Source: Stagnihabitans sp043721775 (GTDB lineage Bacteria > Pseudomonadota > Alphaproteobacteria > Rhodobacterales > Rhodobacteraceae). Taken from it: DNA of 64,000 nucleotides. The stretch is taken from assembly GCA_043721775.1 (NCBI GenBank), contig JAYSQA010000345.1:1-64000 (forward strand), written 5' to 3'. Numbering within the stretch: the stretch's first letter is position 1; every line of letters begins with the position of its first letter. The notes below the pieces were generated by a model. That model saw nothing but the letters and a program-made list of their open reading frames with translations, was not told the origin of the DNA and made no database searches. Below, piece after piece: positions 45,225 through 54,136 of this stretch. A program made the translations under genes and the position numbers.

Positions 45225-45233
45225 GCAGGGCTA

Positions 45234-45289
45234 GTCGGGGCACGCCCCGACCTGCAATGCTGGACAGGTAAGGTGGGGTTAACCCCACC
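45234..45289. terminator. two GC-rich hairpins between convergent mutS and grpE
   Basis: GTCGGGGC (45234-45241) pairs with GCCCCGAC (45244-45251), and GGTGGGGTTAACCCCACC (45272-45289) is a perfect 18-bp palindrome. No T-run follows either. They fill the 70-base space between the mutS and grpE stop codons and probably stop or stabilise both transcripts; a dispersed repeat element is an alternative. Confidence 0.5.
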
Positions 45290-45294
45290 CTACC

Positions 45295-45828
45295 TTAGCC
45301 TTGCGTGTTGGACGAGACGCCGACCTGCGCGGGGCGCAGGAGGCGGTCGTGGAGCATGAAACCCTCGGTCATCATCTGGATGATGGTGCCGGCTTTGGTG
45401 CCGGGAAGGGGGGCCTCGAACATTGACTGCATGGTTTGGGCATCGAAGACGTCGCCGTTTTGCGGGCTGATCGGTTTGACGCCGTGTTTGGTCATCACAG
45501 AGGTAAGCTCGCGCAGGGTCAGGTCAACGCCTTCCATCAGGGCGGAGGCCTGGGTGCGCAGCTCGTCCGGGACGGCGAGGATGGCGCGCTTCAGGTTGTC
45601 GAAGACGGGCAGAAGATCGCGGGCGAGGCGGGTGGAGCCGTATTGTTCAGCCTCGCGCCGATCACGCTCGCTGCGCTTGCGGGCATTTTCGGCATCGGCA
45701 AGGGCGCGCATGTAACGATCGCGCATCTCTTCCTTTTCGGCCTTGGCGGCGGCCAGTTCTTCGCTTTCCATGAAGGTTTCGAGTTCTTTCAGGTCGATCT
45801 CTGCCGGACCGGATTTGTCGTCTGCCAT
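45295..45828 (-). CDS. grpE: GrpE nucleotide exchange factor
   Basis: A 177-residue GrpE, the co-chaperone that releases ADP from DnaK. An acidic N terminus leads to a long coiled-coil helix (about 25-70), followed by the conserved ARDLLPVFDNLKRAI segment and the C-terminal beta domain (MMTEGFMLHDRLLRPAQVGVS). ATG 45828 is preferred to a GTG three codons upstream. It lies 18 bases downstream of hrcA on the same strand, the common alphaproteobacterial hrcA-grpE pair. Confidence 0.95.
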   Translation of the reverse strand: MADDKSGPAEIDLKELETFMESEELAAAKAEKEEMRDRYMRALADAENARKRSERDRREAEQYGSTRLARDLLPVFDNLKRAILAVPDELRTQASALMEGVDLTLRELTSVMTKHGVKPISPQNGDVFDAQTMQSMFEAPLPGTKAGTIIQMMTEGFMLHDRLLRPAQVGVSSNTQG

Positions 45829-45846
45829 GTCATTCACCCTTTTACT

Positions 45847-46917
45847 TCACCCTTTTCCCCGACCAGAGACCATGCGGCCCACCAGTTGGGCGGTATAATC
45901 CACGATCGGGACGATCCGCCCGTAATTCAGACGGGTCGGGCCGATGACGCCGATGGCGCCAATGATCTTACGGTCGGTGTTCATATAGGGAGAAACGACG
46001 AGAGTGGAACCCGAAAGTGAGAAAAGCTTGTTCTCGGAGCCGATAAAAATGCGGACACCTTCGCCGGTCTCGGTCATTTCCAGAAAATCGGCGATATCGC
46101 GCTTGCGTTCAAGGTCATCGAACAGGGTGCGGATCCGGTCGAGGTTGAGGGATTCGGTGCCGGCCTCGATCAGGTTGGCCTGACCGCGGACGATCAGACG
46201 CTCTCCCCGTTCACCGGCGTTTTCCCAGAGGGCGAGGCCACGTTCGACGAGGTCCTGGGCGAGGGTGTCAATTTGTTGGCGGTTCAGGGCAATTTGCGCG
46301 GCGATGAGGGGGCGGAGTTCGGAGAGGCGGCGGCCTTCGGCGATGGCATTGAGGAAGTTGGCGGCCTCTCGCATCGAGGACGGGGTTTGACCGGGGGGCG
46401 GCGTGAAGACGCGGTTTTCGACGTGGCCATCGACAAAGACGAGGACGACGAGGGCGCGCTCGGACGAGAGGCTGACGAATTCAATGTGGCGGATGGCGGT
46501 TTCTTGCTTCGGGGCCAGCACGAGGGAGGCGGAGCGGGTGATGCCGGACAGAACGCTGCCGACCTGATCGAGCAGGGAGGTGACGTCAGGCTCGTCCCGT
46601 TCGACCGAGGATTCGATTTTGGCGCGGTCGGCGGAGTCTATGGTGCCGACCTCCATCAGGCCGTCGACGAACATGCGCAGGCCAAGTTGGGTGGGGATGC
46701 GGCCGGCGGAGACGTGGGGGCTGTCGAGAAGCCCGAGGTATTCCAGGTCTTGCATGGTGTTGCGGATGGTGGCGGCGGACAGCTTTTCGGTCATCGAGCG
46801 GGTGAGGGTGCGGGAACCGACCGGATCACCGGAGGACAGGTAGGATTCGACCACACGGCGGAAGACTTCGCGGGAGCGGTCGTTCATTTCGGAGAGGATC
46901 GAAGATCTATCGGCCAT
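45847..46917 (-). CDS. hrcA: heat-inducible transcription repressor HrcA
   Basis: A 356-residue HrcA. The N-terminal winged helix has LTRSMTEKLSAATIRNTMQDLEYLG and SPHVSAGRIPT; the GAF-like and inserted domains follow, ending with SPYMNTDRKIIGAIGVIGPTRLNYGRIVP. It represses groESL-type operons through CIRCE operators; I saw no CIRCE sequence near hrcA or grpE. The start at 46917 matches the family; the frame stays open further upstream but runs into the divergent rph gene. Divergent spacing to rph is about 105 bases. Confidence 0.95.
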   Translation of the reverse strand: MADRSSILSEMNDRSREVFRRVVESYLSSGDPVGSRTLTRSMTEKLSAATIRNTMQDLEYLGLLDSPHVSAGRIPTQLGLRMFVDGLMEVGTIDSADRAKIESSVERDEPDVTSLLDQVGSVLSGITRSASLVLAPKQETAIRHIEFVSLSSERALVVLVFVDGHVENRVFTPPPGQTPSSMREAANFLNAIAEGRRLSELRPLIAAQIALNRQQIDTLAQDLVERGLALWENAGERGERLIVRGQANLIEAGTESLNLDRIRTLFDDLERKRDIADFLEMTETGEGVRIFIGSENKLFSLSGSTLVVSPYMNTDRKIIGAIGVIGPTRLNYGRIVPIVDYTAQLVGRMVSGRGKG

Positions 46918-47022
46918 TGCCCTATGTAGGGACGCTGGGGGCGGGCCGTCAATCGGGGTTGCGTCAAGGCGGCGCTGCATCATATCTGGACTTTGAATAT
47001 TGATGCAGCAAAAGGTGCGAAC

Positions 47023-47736
47023 ATGCGTCCCTCTGGCCGGAAATTGAATGAATTGCGGGCGGTTTCGATTGAGGCCGGGGTGATGAAGCACGCTGAGGGC
47101 TCGTGTCTGATCAAGATGGGGGAGACGCATGTGCTGTGCTCGGCCACCATCGAAGACAAGCCGCCTGGTTTTCTGAAGGGCACCGGGCTTGGCTGGGTGA
47201 CGGCGGAATATGGGATGCTGCCGCGCGCGACCGGAAGCCGGACCAAGCGGGAGGCCGCGATGGGCAAGCAATCGGGGCGGACGCAGGAGATTCAGCGGCT
47301 GATCGGGCGGGCGTTGCGGGCTGGCGTGGACCGGTCAGCACTGGGGGAGCGGCAGATTGTGGTGGATTGCGATGTGATCCAGGCGGACGGCGGAACAAGG
47401 TGCGCCTCGATCACGGGGGGCTGGGTGGCGCTGCGGTTGGCGATGAACAAGCTGCTGAAGGTGGGCACGATCATCAGTGATCCGATGATCGACCATGTCG
47501 CAGCGATTTCCTGCGGGGTTTATGCCGGGCAGGAGGTGCTGGATCTGGACTATGCGGAGGATTCAGTCGCCGGGACGGATGGGAATTTCGTCATAACCGG
47601 GCGGGGCCGGATGATTGAGGTGCAGATGTCAGCGGAGGGGGCGACCTTCTCTCGCGATGAGATGGGGAAGTTGCTGGATCTGGCGGAGACTGGGGTCAAG
47701 GCTTTGGTAGCGGCGCAAAAGGCGGCGGTCGGCTGA
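47023..47736 (+). CDS. rph: ribonuclease PH
   Basis: A 237-residue RNase PH that trims the 3' ends of tRNA precursors by phosphorolysis. It opens MRPSGRKLNELRAV and contains MLPRATGSRTKREA, the phosphate-binding GRTQEIQRLIGRALRA region, VDCDVIQADGGTR and DGNFVITGRGRMIEVQ. ATG 47023 with AAAGG upstream gives the standard N terminus; an earlier in-frame ATG at 46993 is rejected. Its stop shares a base with the rdgB start (TGATG). Confidence 0.96.
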   Translation: MRPSGRKLNELRAVSIEAGVMKHAEGSCLIKMGETHVLCSATIEDKPPGFLKGTGLGWVTAEYGMLPRATGSRTKREAAMGKQSGRTQEIQRLIGRALRAGVDRSALGERQIVVDCDVIQADGGTRCASITGGWVALRLAMNKLLKVGTIISDPMIDHVAAISCGVYAGQEVLDLDYAEDSVAGTDGNFVITGRGRMIEVQMSAEGATFSRDEMGKLLDLAETGVKALVAAQKAAVG

Positions 47737-48344
47737 TGCGGATTCTGGCGGGAGAAAAATTGCTGGTGGCGACTGGGAACAAGGGGAAGATGGCGGAGAT
47801 TTCGGCTCTGTTATCGCCTTTTGGGGTGTCCGTGATGGGTTTGGCCGCGTTTGGGTTGGCAGAGCCGGAGGAGACCGAACGAAGCTTTGCCGGGAACGCG
47901 CTGCTGAAGGCGAGGGCTGGAGCGCAGGGATCTGGATTGGTGACTTTGGCCGATGACTCGGGGCTGATGGTGGAGGCGCTGGGTGGGGCGCCGGGGATTT
48001 ACACTGCGGATTGGGCGGAGGGCGCGCACGGGCGCGACTTTGGCCGGGCCATGGCAAAAACCTGGGGGCTGCTGGAAGGCGTGCGGGCCAGGGCACCGAG
48101 GGTTGCGGCGTTTTGCTGCACCTTGGCGCTGGTGCGGCCGAGTGGAGAAGAGCGGGTGTTTGAAGGGCGCGTCGCCGGGCAGATTGTGTGGCCCGGCCGA
48201 GGGACCCTCGGGCATGGCTATGATCCGATCTTTGTACCGGATGGCTATGAGGAGACGTTTGGCGAGATGGATGAGGCGATCAAGAACCGGATCAGCCACC
48301 GGGCGGATGCTTTTAGCAAACTGATGAAGGAATGTTTCACGTGA
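47736..48344 (+). CDS. rdgB: RdgB/HAM1 non-canonical purine NTP pyrophosphatase
   Basis: A 202-residue house-cleaning enzyme that removes dITP, XTP and similar nucleotides. The opening LLVATGNKGKMAEI, the ADDSGLMVEALGGAPGIY metal site, and GHGYDPIFVPDGY with the C-terminal KNRISHRADA are family signatures. The last codons (ECFT and stop) are formed by a parS-like sequence. It overlaps rph at its start and the RidA-like gene at its end. Confidence 0.95.
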   Translation: MRILAGEKLLVATGNKGKMAEISALLSPFGVSVMGLAAFGLAEPEETERSFAGNALLKARAGAQGSGLVTLADDSGLMVEALGGAPGIYTADWAEGAHGRDFGRAMAKTWGLLEGVRARAPRVAAFCCTLALVRPSGEERVFEGRVAGQIVWPGRGTLGHGYDPIFVPDGYEETFGEMDEAIKNRISHRADAFSKLMKECFT

Positions 48345-48348
48345 AACT
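48333..48348. promoter_or_regulatory. parS-like site at the rdgB/ridA junction
   Basis: TGTTTCACGTGAAACT matches the parS consensus TGTTTCACGTGAAACA at 15 of 16 positions. It spans the last codons of rdgB and the first codons of the RidA-like gene, about 1.6 kb from parB. Confidence 0.75.
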
Positions 48349-48715
48349 TATCTCAACCGGGTCACCGTTTGAAGCGACGATGGGGTATAGCCGCGCGGTC
48401 GTGAAGGGCGGTTGGTGCTTTGTGTCGGGCGTTACGGGATATGACTATGCCACCATGACGATACCCGATGGCATTGCTGATCAGGCGCGCAATTGCTTTG
48501 CGACAATCGCAGACGTTTTGGCGCAGGGTGGCTTCGAAATGGGTGATATCGTACGCGTTCAGTACACTGTGGCGGACGCAGCTTTGGTTGACGGCCTTGT
48601 TCCCGTGCTGGGGACTGCGTTAGGCGCGATCAGGCCGGCGGCAACTATGGTGATTGCGGGGCTGATCCGGCCCGAAATGAAAGTCGAAATTGAAGTCACG
48701 GCTTTCAAAGGGTGA
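48341..48715 (+). CDS. RidA/YjgF-family protein
   Basis: A 124-residue RidA-family protein (enamine/imine deaminase fold). It has SRAVVKGGWCFVSGVTG, the IADVLAQGGFEMGDIVRVQYTV stretch and an Arg in GLIRPEMKVEIE at the usual catalytic position. I prefer GTG 48341 as start: AAGGA lies eight bases upstream, whereas ATG 48332 abuts that site. The extra MFH of the ATG version is just translated parS sequence. It overlaps the rdgB stop (GTGA). Confidence 0.85.
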   Translation: MKLISTGSPFEATMGYSRAVVKGGWCFVSGVTGYDYATMTIPDGIADQARNCFATIADVLAQGGFEMGDIVRVQYTVADAALVDGLVPVLGTALGAIRPAATMVIAGLIRPEMKVEIEVTAFKG

Positions 48716-48734
48716 CGAAGAAGGGCTTGGCTTG

Positions 48735-49889
48735 ATGGAAGATTGGCACAACGGCGGCTTTGGCCTGTACCTGCACTGGCCGTTCTGCCAGTCAAAATGC
48801 CCATACTGCGATTTCAACAGCCATGTGGCGGCGCATATTGACCAGAAACGCTGGCAGACCGCCTATCTTGCCGAGATCGCCCGGGTTGGGGCTGAAACCA
48901 AGGGCCGCGTTCTCAACTCGGTTTTCTTTGGCGGCGGGACACCCTCGCTGATGGAACCGGAACTGGTGGCTGCCATTCTGGACGCGGTGCGTCGCACCTG
49001 GACGGTGGCCAATGACATCGAAATCACGATGGAGGCCAATCCATCCTCGGTCGAGGCGGGGCGGTTTGTTGGTTATCGAGATGCCGGGGTCAATCGCGTC
49101 TCAATCGGAATCCAGGCGATGAACGACGCTGATTTGCGGCGACTTGGGCGCATGCACAGTGTGGCGGAGGCGAAGGCGGCCTATGAAATTGCGCGGACTA
49201 CCTTTGGCCGGGTGAGTTTCGATCTGATCTACTCGCGTCAGGACCAAAGCCAGGCGGCATGGCAGACAGAGTTGCGCGAGGCGCTGGCGATGGAGCCGAC
49301 GCATCTGTCGCTGTACCAGTTGACGATTGAAGACGGGACCGTTTTTGGGGCGCGGCATGCCTTGGGCCAATTACGCGGATTGCCGGATGAGGACCTGTCG
49401 TCAGATATGTTCCTGATGACGCAGGATATGTGCGAGGCGGCAGGGCTTCCGGGCTACGAAGTCTCTAACCATGCGAAAAGCGGGCAGGAATCGCGACACA
49501 ATCTGATCTATTGGCGGCTGGGTGATTACGCGGGGATTGGGCCAGGCGCGCATGGGCGGCTGACATTGGGCGGAACGCGCTGGGAGACGGAAGCCCCCAA
49601 GGCGCCGGGAGACTGGTTGCAACGGGTGGAGCGGGGGGAGCGGGGGGAGATGCCGCGCGGCACCAGCGTTGCTGGTGATCGGGCGGCCGAATATCTGCTG
49701 ATGTCGCTGCGGTTGCGTGAAGGCAGCGACATGGACCGATTCCAAGACATATCCGGCCATTGCCTGCCGGTGGCGAAGCTTGCAGAGCTGGTTGAGGCGG
49801 GGTTTTTGCACATCGCCAAACGACGAGTCAGCACAACGCCGACCGGGCGCTTGCTGCTGAACGCGATTTTGCGGGACTTGCTGGTCTAG
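48735..49889 (+). CDS. hemW: HemW-type radical SAM heme chaperone
   Basis: A 384-residue radical SAM protein. The iron-sulfur motif is CQSKCPYCDF (CxxxCxxC), followed by FFGGGTPSL, MEANPSS and VNRVSIGIQ. The CxxxCxxCxF pattern and length fit HemW, once called HemN-like, which inserts heme into respiratory proteins rather than acting as coproporphyrinogen dehydrogenase. The YSRQDQS segment (usually GLPGQT) is typical of HemW proteins. It lies 19 bases from the RidA-like gene and is convergent with parB. Confidence 0.92.
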   Translation: MEDWHNGGFGLYLHWPFCQSKCPYCDFNSHVAAHIDQKRWQTAYLAEIARVGAETKGRVLNSVFFGGGTPSLMEPELVAAILDAVRRTWTVANDIEITMEANPSSVEAGRFVGYRDAGVNRVSIGIQAMNDADLRRLGRMHSVAEAKAAYEIARTTFGRVSFDLIYSRQDQSQAAWQTELREALAMEPTHLSLYQLTIEDGTVFGARHALGQLRGLPDEDLSSDMFLMTQDMCEAAGLPGYEVSNHAKSGQESRHNLIYWRLGDYAGIGPGAHGRLTLGGTRWETEAPKAPGDWLQRVERGERGEMPRGTSVAGDRAAEYLLMSLRLREGSDMDRFQDISGHCLPVAKLAELVEAGFLHIAKRRVSTTPTGRLLLNAILRDLLV

Positions 49890-49898
49890 GCGGGGCAC

Positions 49899-50813
49899 CT
49901 AAAAGGTGCGGTCCGGCATCATATCACGCGGGATCTTGGACAAGACATCGCAAAGCAAATCCAAATCCTCCAACGTGCGATAACTGATGCTAAGAACGCC
50001 ACCCTCGTCCATGCCGCGATGTTCGATGCGGACGGTCATGCGCAAGTTGGCGGAAAGATCAGCTTCAATCGCGCGGGTGTCGGCATCCTTTTCCAACTTG
50101 CCACCGGTGCGCGGCTGCTTGGTGCCAGCCGTCTGGGCCAGTTTTTCCGTCTCACGCACCGAAAGCCCGCGACGGACCACCTGGGCGGCCAGAACGGCCG
50201 GATTGGGAGCGGTGATCAACGCGCGGGCGTGGCCAGACGTCAGATCGCCTTTGCGCAGCATATCCTGGACCGAGTCTGGCAGCGTCAGCAAGCGCAGCAG
50301 ATTGGTAACGTGGCTGCGGCTGCGCGACAAAGCCTCTGCCAGCTTTTCTTGTGTGTGACCGAAGCGCTCAATCAATTGGCGATAGGCCATCGCTTCTTCG
50401 ATTGGGTTGAGATCTTCGCGCTGAATGTTCTCGATGATCGCAATTTCAAGAACTTCGACGTCGGTGAATTCGCGCACGACGACAGGGACCTGATGCAGGC
50501 CCGCAATCTGGGCAGCACGCCAGCGACGCTCTCCGGCAACGATTTCATGCTGGCCCTCTGTGCCGATAATCCGCACGATCAGCGGCTGCACGATGCCCTT
50601 CTGGCGAATCGATTGGGCAAGCTGCTGTAACGCCTCCGGATCGAATTCGCGGCGCGGTTGGTTCGGGTTGGGCTGGACCCGCTCTACCGGCAGAACCAGT
50701 GTAGGCGGGCGCGGCGCGTCAGGGCTGTCGCCGGCAGGTTCCGCAAGATTGACGTCGGCAAGCAACGCCGAAAGGCCCCGACCCAAACCACGACGGTCCA
50801 TTTTCTTGTCCAT
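49899..50813 (-). CDS. parB: chromosome partitioning protein ParB
   Basis: A 304-residue ParB that binds parS, hydrolyses CTP and slides along DNA. It opens RRGLGRGLSALLAD, has the N-terminal CTP/parS domain with PNPNQPRREFD and GERRWRAAQIAG, the helix-turn-helix region with LAEALSRSRSHVTNLLRLL, and a C-terminal dimer domain. Three parS-like sites lie within 3.4 kb. It follows parA after three bases on the same strand. Confidence 0.96.
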   Translation of the reverse strand: MDKKMDRRGLGRGLSALLADVNLAEPAGDSPDAPRPPTLVLPVERVQPNPNQPRREFDPEALQQLAQSIRQKGIVQPLIVRIIGTEGQHEIVAGERRWRAAQIAGLHQVPVVVREFTDVEVLEIAIIENIQREDLNPIEEAMAYRQLIERFGHTQEKLAEALSRSRSHVTNLLRLLTLPDSVQDMLRKGDLTSGHARALITAPNPAVLAAQVVRRGLSVRETEKLAQTAGTKQPRTGGKLEKDADTRAIEADLSANLRMTVRIEHRGMDEGGVLSISYRTLEDLDLLCDVLSKIPRDMMPDRTF

Positions 50814-50816
50814 AGC

Positions 50817-51638
50817 CTATGCCTTCTGCGGAATTCTGAGGAGGGGATGGCGCGCGAGAATCTCGGCCGAGAGGGCACGGTAGGCCTCGCTGCCCTTCGA
50901 AGCGCTGTCATATTGCAAGACCGGCATGGCAAAAGAAGGTGCCTCGCTAAGGCGGACATTGCGAGGGATGACGGTCTTGAAGACCAAGTCCCCCAAAGTG
51001 GCACGGGCGTCGGTTTCGACTTGCTGGCTAAGCCGGTTGCGACCGTCGTACATGGTGATAACCACGCCTTCGATCCGCAGGTTCGGGTTGGCAGAGGTGC
51101 GGATTTTGCGAACCGTCAGCATAAGTTGCGACAGGCCCTCAAGCGCGAAGAATTCTGCTTGCAACGGAATCAGAACAAAATGCGCCGCAACCAGCGCATT
51201 GACAGTCAGCAGGCTTAGCGACGGCGGGCAATCTATCAGGATAAAATCGAAACCAAGCTGGTCAGTTGCAGGTTGGCGCAGGGCATCGTGCAGCAGGTAG
51301 ATGCGTTTTTCGTTGGCAACAAGGTCAATATCGGCAGAAGCAAGATCCGAGTTGGCGGGGCAGATCATCAAGTTGGGAATGGCCGTCGGCAAAATCACCT
51401 CTGATATGGGGCGCTCTTCAATCAGCAGGTCATAGCTTGTCGCGCGTCTGGCCTCAGCCGGAATACCAAGACCGGTGGAGGCATTGCCTTGCGGGTCAAG
51501 GTCGATCAGCAGAACTTTGGCACCAAGATCAACCAGACCGGCGGCAAGATTAATCGCAGTGGTTGTCTTTCCAACCCCACCCTTTTGGTTTGTGATCGCT
51601 ATGATGCGGGGCGCGTCGTCGCGGCTGAAGTCAGGCAT
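50817..51638 (-). CDS. parA: chromosome partitioning ATPase ParA
   Basis: A 273-residue Walker-type ATPase that moves ParB-bound origins. The deviant Walker A KGGVGKTTTAINLAAGL is at the N terminus, DLDPQGNAST and the FILIDCPPSL Walker B follow. Length and short N terminus mark it as the chromosomal Soj type. Its ATG overlaps the rsmG stop by 8 bases, and parB follows three bases downstream. Confidence 0.97.
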   Translation of the reverse strand: MPDFSRDDAPRIIAITNQKGGVGKTTTAINLAAGLVDLGAKVLLIDLDPQGNASTGLGIPAEARRATSYDLLIEERPISEVILPTAIPNLMICPANSDLASADIDLVANEKRIYLLHDALRQPATDQLGFDFILIDCPPSLSLLTVNALVAAHFVLIPLQAEFFALEGLSQLMLTVRKIRTSANPNLRIEGVVITMYDGRNRLSQQVETDARATLGDLVFKTVIPRNVRLSEAPSFAMPVLQYDSASKGSEAYRALSAEILARHPLLRIPQKA

Positions 51639-52260
51639 GTCGCAGGTTCTTCATGATTATGATGCGTCCGGCTGGGTCAGTGTGGCTTGGTGCCAAAATG
51701 GCATCAAAGTTCCAGAAACGATGGGCCTCTGTGACTTCCGCCTCTGCTTGCGCGCCTTTGGGAAAGATGGCCAGGCCGCCCGGCTTGAGGTGGCGCTGAG
51801 TCAGCAGACACAGCTCTGACAAAGGGGCGAGGGCACGTGCGGATATGACGTCAGCCATAAGGGGGGCCAAAGACTCGGCCCGTTCACTGATGACCGCAAG
51901 CTGAAGGTCAAGAATGCGTCCTGCCTGCATCAGAAACGTAGCCTTTCGCTTGTCCGATTCAACCAAGATGACCCGAAGGTCAGGGCGCACATCGCGCGCC
52001 AGCAGCGCTATTACAATACCAGGAAAACCCGCGCCGCTGCCAAGATCTGCCCAGCGGGTCGCACCATCCGGGCAGGCAGCGAAAAGTTGAGCGGAATCAA
52101 GTATGTGCCGCTCCCACGCCATAGGGAAAGAGCCCTTTGCAATCAAGTTGATCGCATTCTGCCACTTCTCAACCAACGCCAGATAGGCGTCCAGCTGCGA
52201 AAGTGTTTCACGTGAAACATCGAGCCAGGACGGGGCCTCGCCCCGCTGCGTAATGGTCAT
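51631..52260 (-). CDS. rsmG: 16S rRNA (guanine-N7)-methyltransferase RsmG
   Basis: A 209-residue RsmG (GidB) that methylates G527 of 16S rRNA. Family features are NAINLIAKG, ERHILDS, the SAM motif WADLGSGAGFPGIVIALL and VESDKRKATFL. Near residue 16 the peptide VSRET is encoded by a perfect parS site. ATG 52260 overlaps the mnmG stop (ATGA). Part of the mnmE-mnmG-rsmG-parA-parB chain. Confidence 0.96.
   Translation of the reverse strand: MTITQRGEAPSWLDVSRETLSQLDAYLALVEKWQNAINLIAKGSFPMAWERHILDSAQLFAACPDGATRWADLGSGAGFPGIVIALLARDVRPDLRVILVESDKRKATFLMQAGRILDLQLAVISERAESLAPLMADVISARALAPLSELCLLTQRHLKPGGLAIFPKGAQAEAEVTEAHRFWNFDAILAPSHTDPAGRIIIMKNLRHA
52204..52219. promoter_or_regulatory. perfect parS site inside rsmG
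   Basis: TGTTTCACGTGAAACA, the 16-bp palindromic ParB binding site, lies within the 5' part of the rsmG coding sequence, 1.4 kb from parB. Confidence 0.92.
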
Positions 52261-54134
52261 CGTCCGGCTGCCCGAGTCTGAGCATATTTCCGGCAATGCG
52301 CAAGAACAAGCAACAGTGCTGCTGGCGTCATCCCCTCAATCCGCTCGGCCTCAGCCAGATTTGCCGGACGCCTGCGTTGCAGCTTTGACGCAAGTTCGTT
52401 CGACAGACCGGGAAGACCGGAAAACGCCAGATCCGCAGGAATAAGGACGTGTTCGTTCCGATTCAGCGTGTCAACTTCGGCATCCTGGCGATGCAAGTAC
52501 TGTGCATAAAGCGCGTCGCGCCAAACTTGGAGACGGGTATCCAGGTCTACTTCGACGCCGCGAGGTTCCAATTGGCAAATGTGATCCCAGGTAACGTCGG
52601 CCCCGGACAGAACCTGCAAAAGGTTCCGACGCGCCCCATCCCGGCTGACCGGCAGCCCCACGGCAAGCAATTCCTGTGGGGTACAGCTACGCTCTGCCAA
52701 AATCGCATTCGCAGCAGAAAGACGATTCATCTTTTCGGCAAAGAAGCTGGCACGTTCCGGCCCAACCAGACCGGCCGCCAGCCCCTTGCCCGTCAACCGC
52801 TGATCCGCGTTGTCTGCGCGCAGGTGCAGGCGATATTCGGCGCGCGAGGTGAACATCCGGTAAGGCTCTGTCACTCCACGAGAAATCAGGTCACCCAGCA
52901 TCACACCAATATAGCTGTCAGTCCGAGAGAACTGAACTGCCTCCAGACCCAAAGCTGCGGCCGCTGCGTTGGCGCCCGCCACCAAACCCTGCGCTGCGGC
53001 CTCTTCATAACCTGTCGTTCCGTTGATTTGACCGGCAAAAAACAGCCCCGGCAAGGTGCTTTCAAGGGTAGACCGCAAGGCCGACGGATCAAAAAAATCA
53101 TACTCGATCGCGTAGCCGGGTTGCAGGATATCTACCTTCTCCAGCCCCTTGATGCTGCGGACGTATTCAAACTGAACCTCCGCTGGCAGCGATGTCGAGA
53201 TGCCGTTCGGATAAACGGTGTGATCATCAAGGCCTTCAGGCTCAAGGAAAATCTGGTGGCCGGTCTTGTCAGCGAATCGAACAACCTTATCCTCAATCGA
53301 CGGACAGTATCGCGGGCCGACACCCTCGATATGGCCGCCGTACATCGCCGACCGCCCAAGATTTGCGCGGACAATATCATGCGTCCGCTCGTTTGTATGG
53401 GTAATACCGCAAGCAACTTGGCGCGCTATTGGCCGCGTGCTGCGGAATGACAGCATGACTGGATCAGCGTCACCCGGTTGCTCCTCCAGAGCGTCCCACG
53501 CGATGGTGCGCCCATCCAGACGAGGGGGCGTGCCGGTTTTCAGCCGCCCCCGCTGAAGGCCAAGGCTGCCAAGCCGCTGCGCAAGCCGGATAGAAGCGAC
53601 GTCACCCTCACGCCCGCCCGATTTGCGCTGATCGCCGACATGAATGATCCCGTTAAGGAAGGTGCCCGCCGTAAGCACAACAGCGCCAGCTTGCAGCAAG
53701 CATCCGTCCATCAGCTCGACTCCGGTGACCCGGCCGCCTGGTCCTTGCGTTACGTCGACCACTTCGCCTTCAATGACAAGAAGCCCCTCCTGGCGGGACA
53801 AAAGTGTCTGAATAGCCTCGCGGTACAACCTCCGATCTGCCTGGGTGCGCGGCCCCTGAACTGCCGGACCCTTGCGACGGTTCAGCAAGCGAAACTGAAT
53901 TCCGGCGGCATCCGCAGCAAGACCCATGATGCCATCCAACGCATCAATCTCGCGCACGAGATGACCCTTGCCCAAGCCGCCAATCGCCGGGTTGCACGAC
54001 ATGACGCCAATGCGGTCCTTCCGCATCGACACCAGCGCTGTCCGCGCACCCATCCGCGCAGAAGCCGCCGCCGCTTCCGCGCCAGCATGCCCGCCACCGA
54101 TCACAATCACATCGAAATGTTTCACGTGAAACAT
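52257..54134 (-). CDS. mnmG: tRNA uridine-5-carboxymethylaminomethyl modification enzyme MnmG
   Basis: A 625-residue MnmG (GidA), the FAD partner of MnmE in modifying wobble uridine-34. The FAD motif is VIVIGGGHAGAEAA; SCNPAIGGLGKGHLVREIDAL, GGREGD and the LKTGTPPRLDG motif follow, then the C-terminal helical domain. ATG 54134 starts inside a parS site, giving MFHVKH; a GTG six bases earlier overlaps the mnmE stop. The first residues are therefore dictated by the parS sequence. Confidence 0.97.
   Translation of the reverse strand: MFHVKHFDVIVIGGGHAGAEAAAASARMGARTALVSMRKDRIGVMSCNPAIGGLGKGHLVREIDALDGIMGLAADAAGIQFRLLNRRKGPAVQGPRTQADRRLYREAIQTLLSRQEGLLVIEGEVVDVTQGPGGRVTGVELMDGCLLQAGAVVLTAGTFLNGIIHVGDQRKSGGREGDVASIRLAQRLGSLGLQRGRLKTGTPPRLDGRTIAWDALEEQPGDADPVMLSFRSTRPIARQVACGITHTNERTHDIVRANLGRSAMYGGHIEGVGPRYCPSIEDKVVRFADKTGHQIFLEPEGLDDHTVYPNGISTSLPAEVQFEYVRSIKGLEKVDILQPGYAIEYDFFDPSALRSTLESTLPGLFFAGQINGTTGYEEAAAQGLVAGANAAAAALGLEAVQFSRTDSYIGVMLGDLISRGVTEPYRMFTSRAEYRLHLRADNADQRLTGKGLAAGLVGPERASFFAEKMNRLSAANAILAERSCTPQELLAVGLPVSRDGARRNLLQVLSGADVTWDHICQLEPRGVEVDLDTRLQVWRDALYAQYLHRQDAEVDTLNRNEHVLIPADLAFSGLPGLSNELASKLQRRRPANLAEAERIEGMTPAALLLVLAHCRKYAQTRAAGR
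54118..54133. promoter_or_regulatory. perfect parS site at the start of mnmG
   Basis: TGTTTCACGTGAAACA occupies codons 1-6 of mnmG, leaving out only the first base of the start codon. It is the rightmost of three parS-like sites and lies 3.2 kb from the candidate origin. Confidence 0.92.
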
Positions 54135-54136
54135 CC

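Noticed and set aside
46917..47022. CIRCE operator for HrcA in the hrcA/rph intergenic region
   Set aside because: No TTAGCACTC-N9-GAGTGCTAA inverted repeat or close variant is visible.
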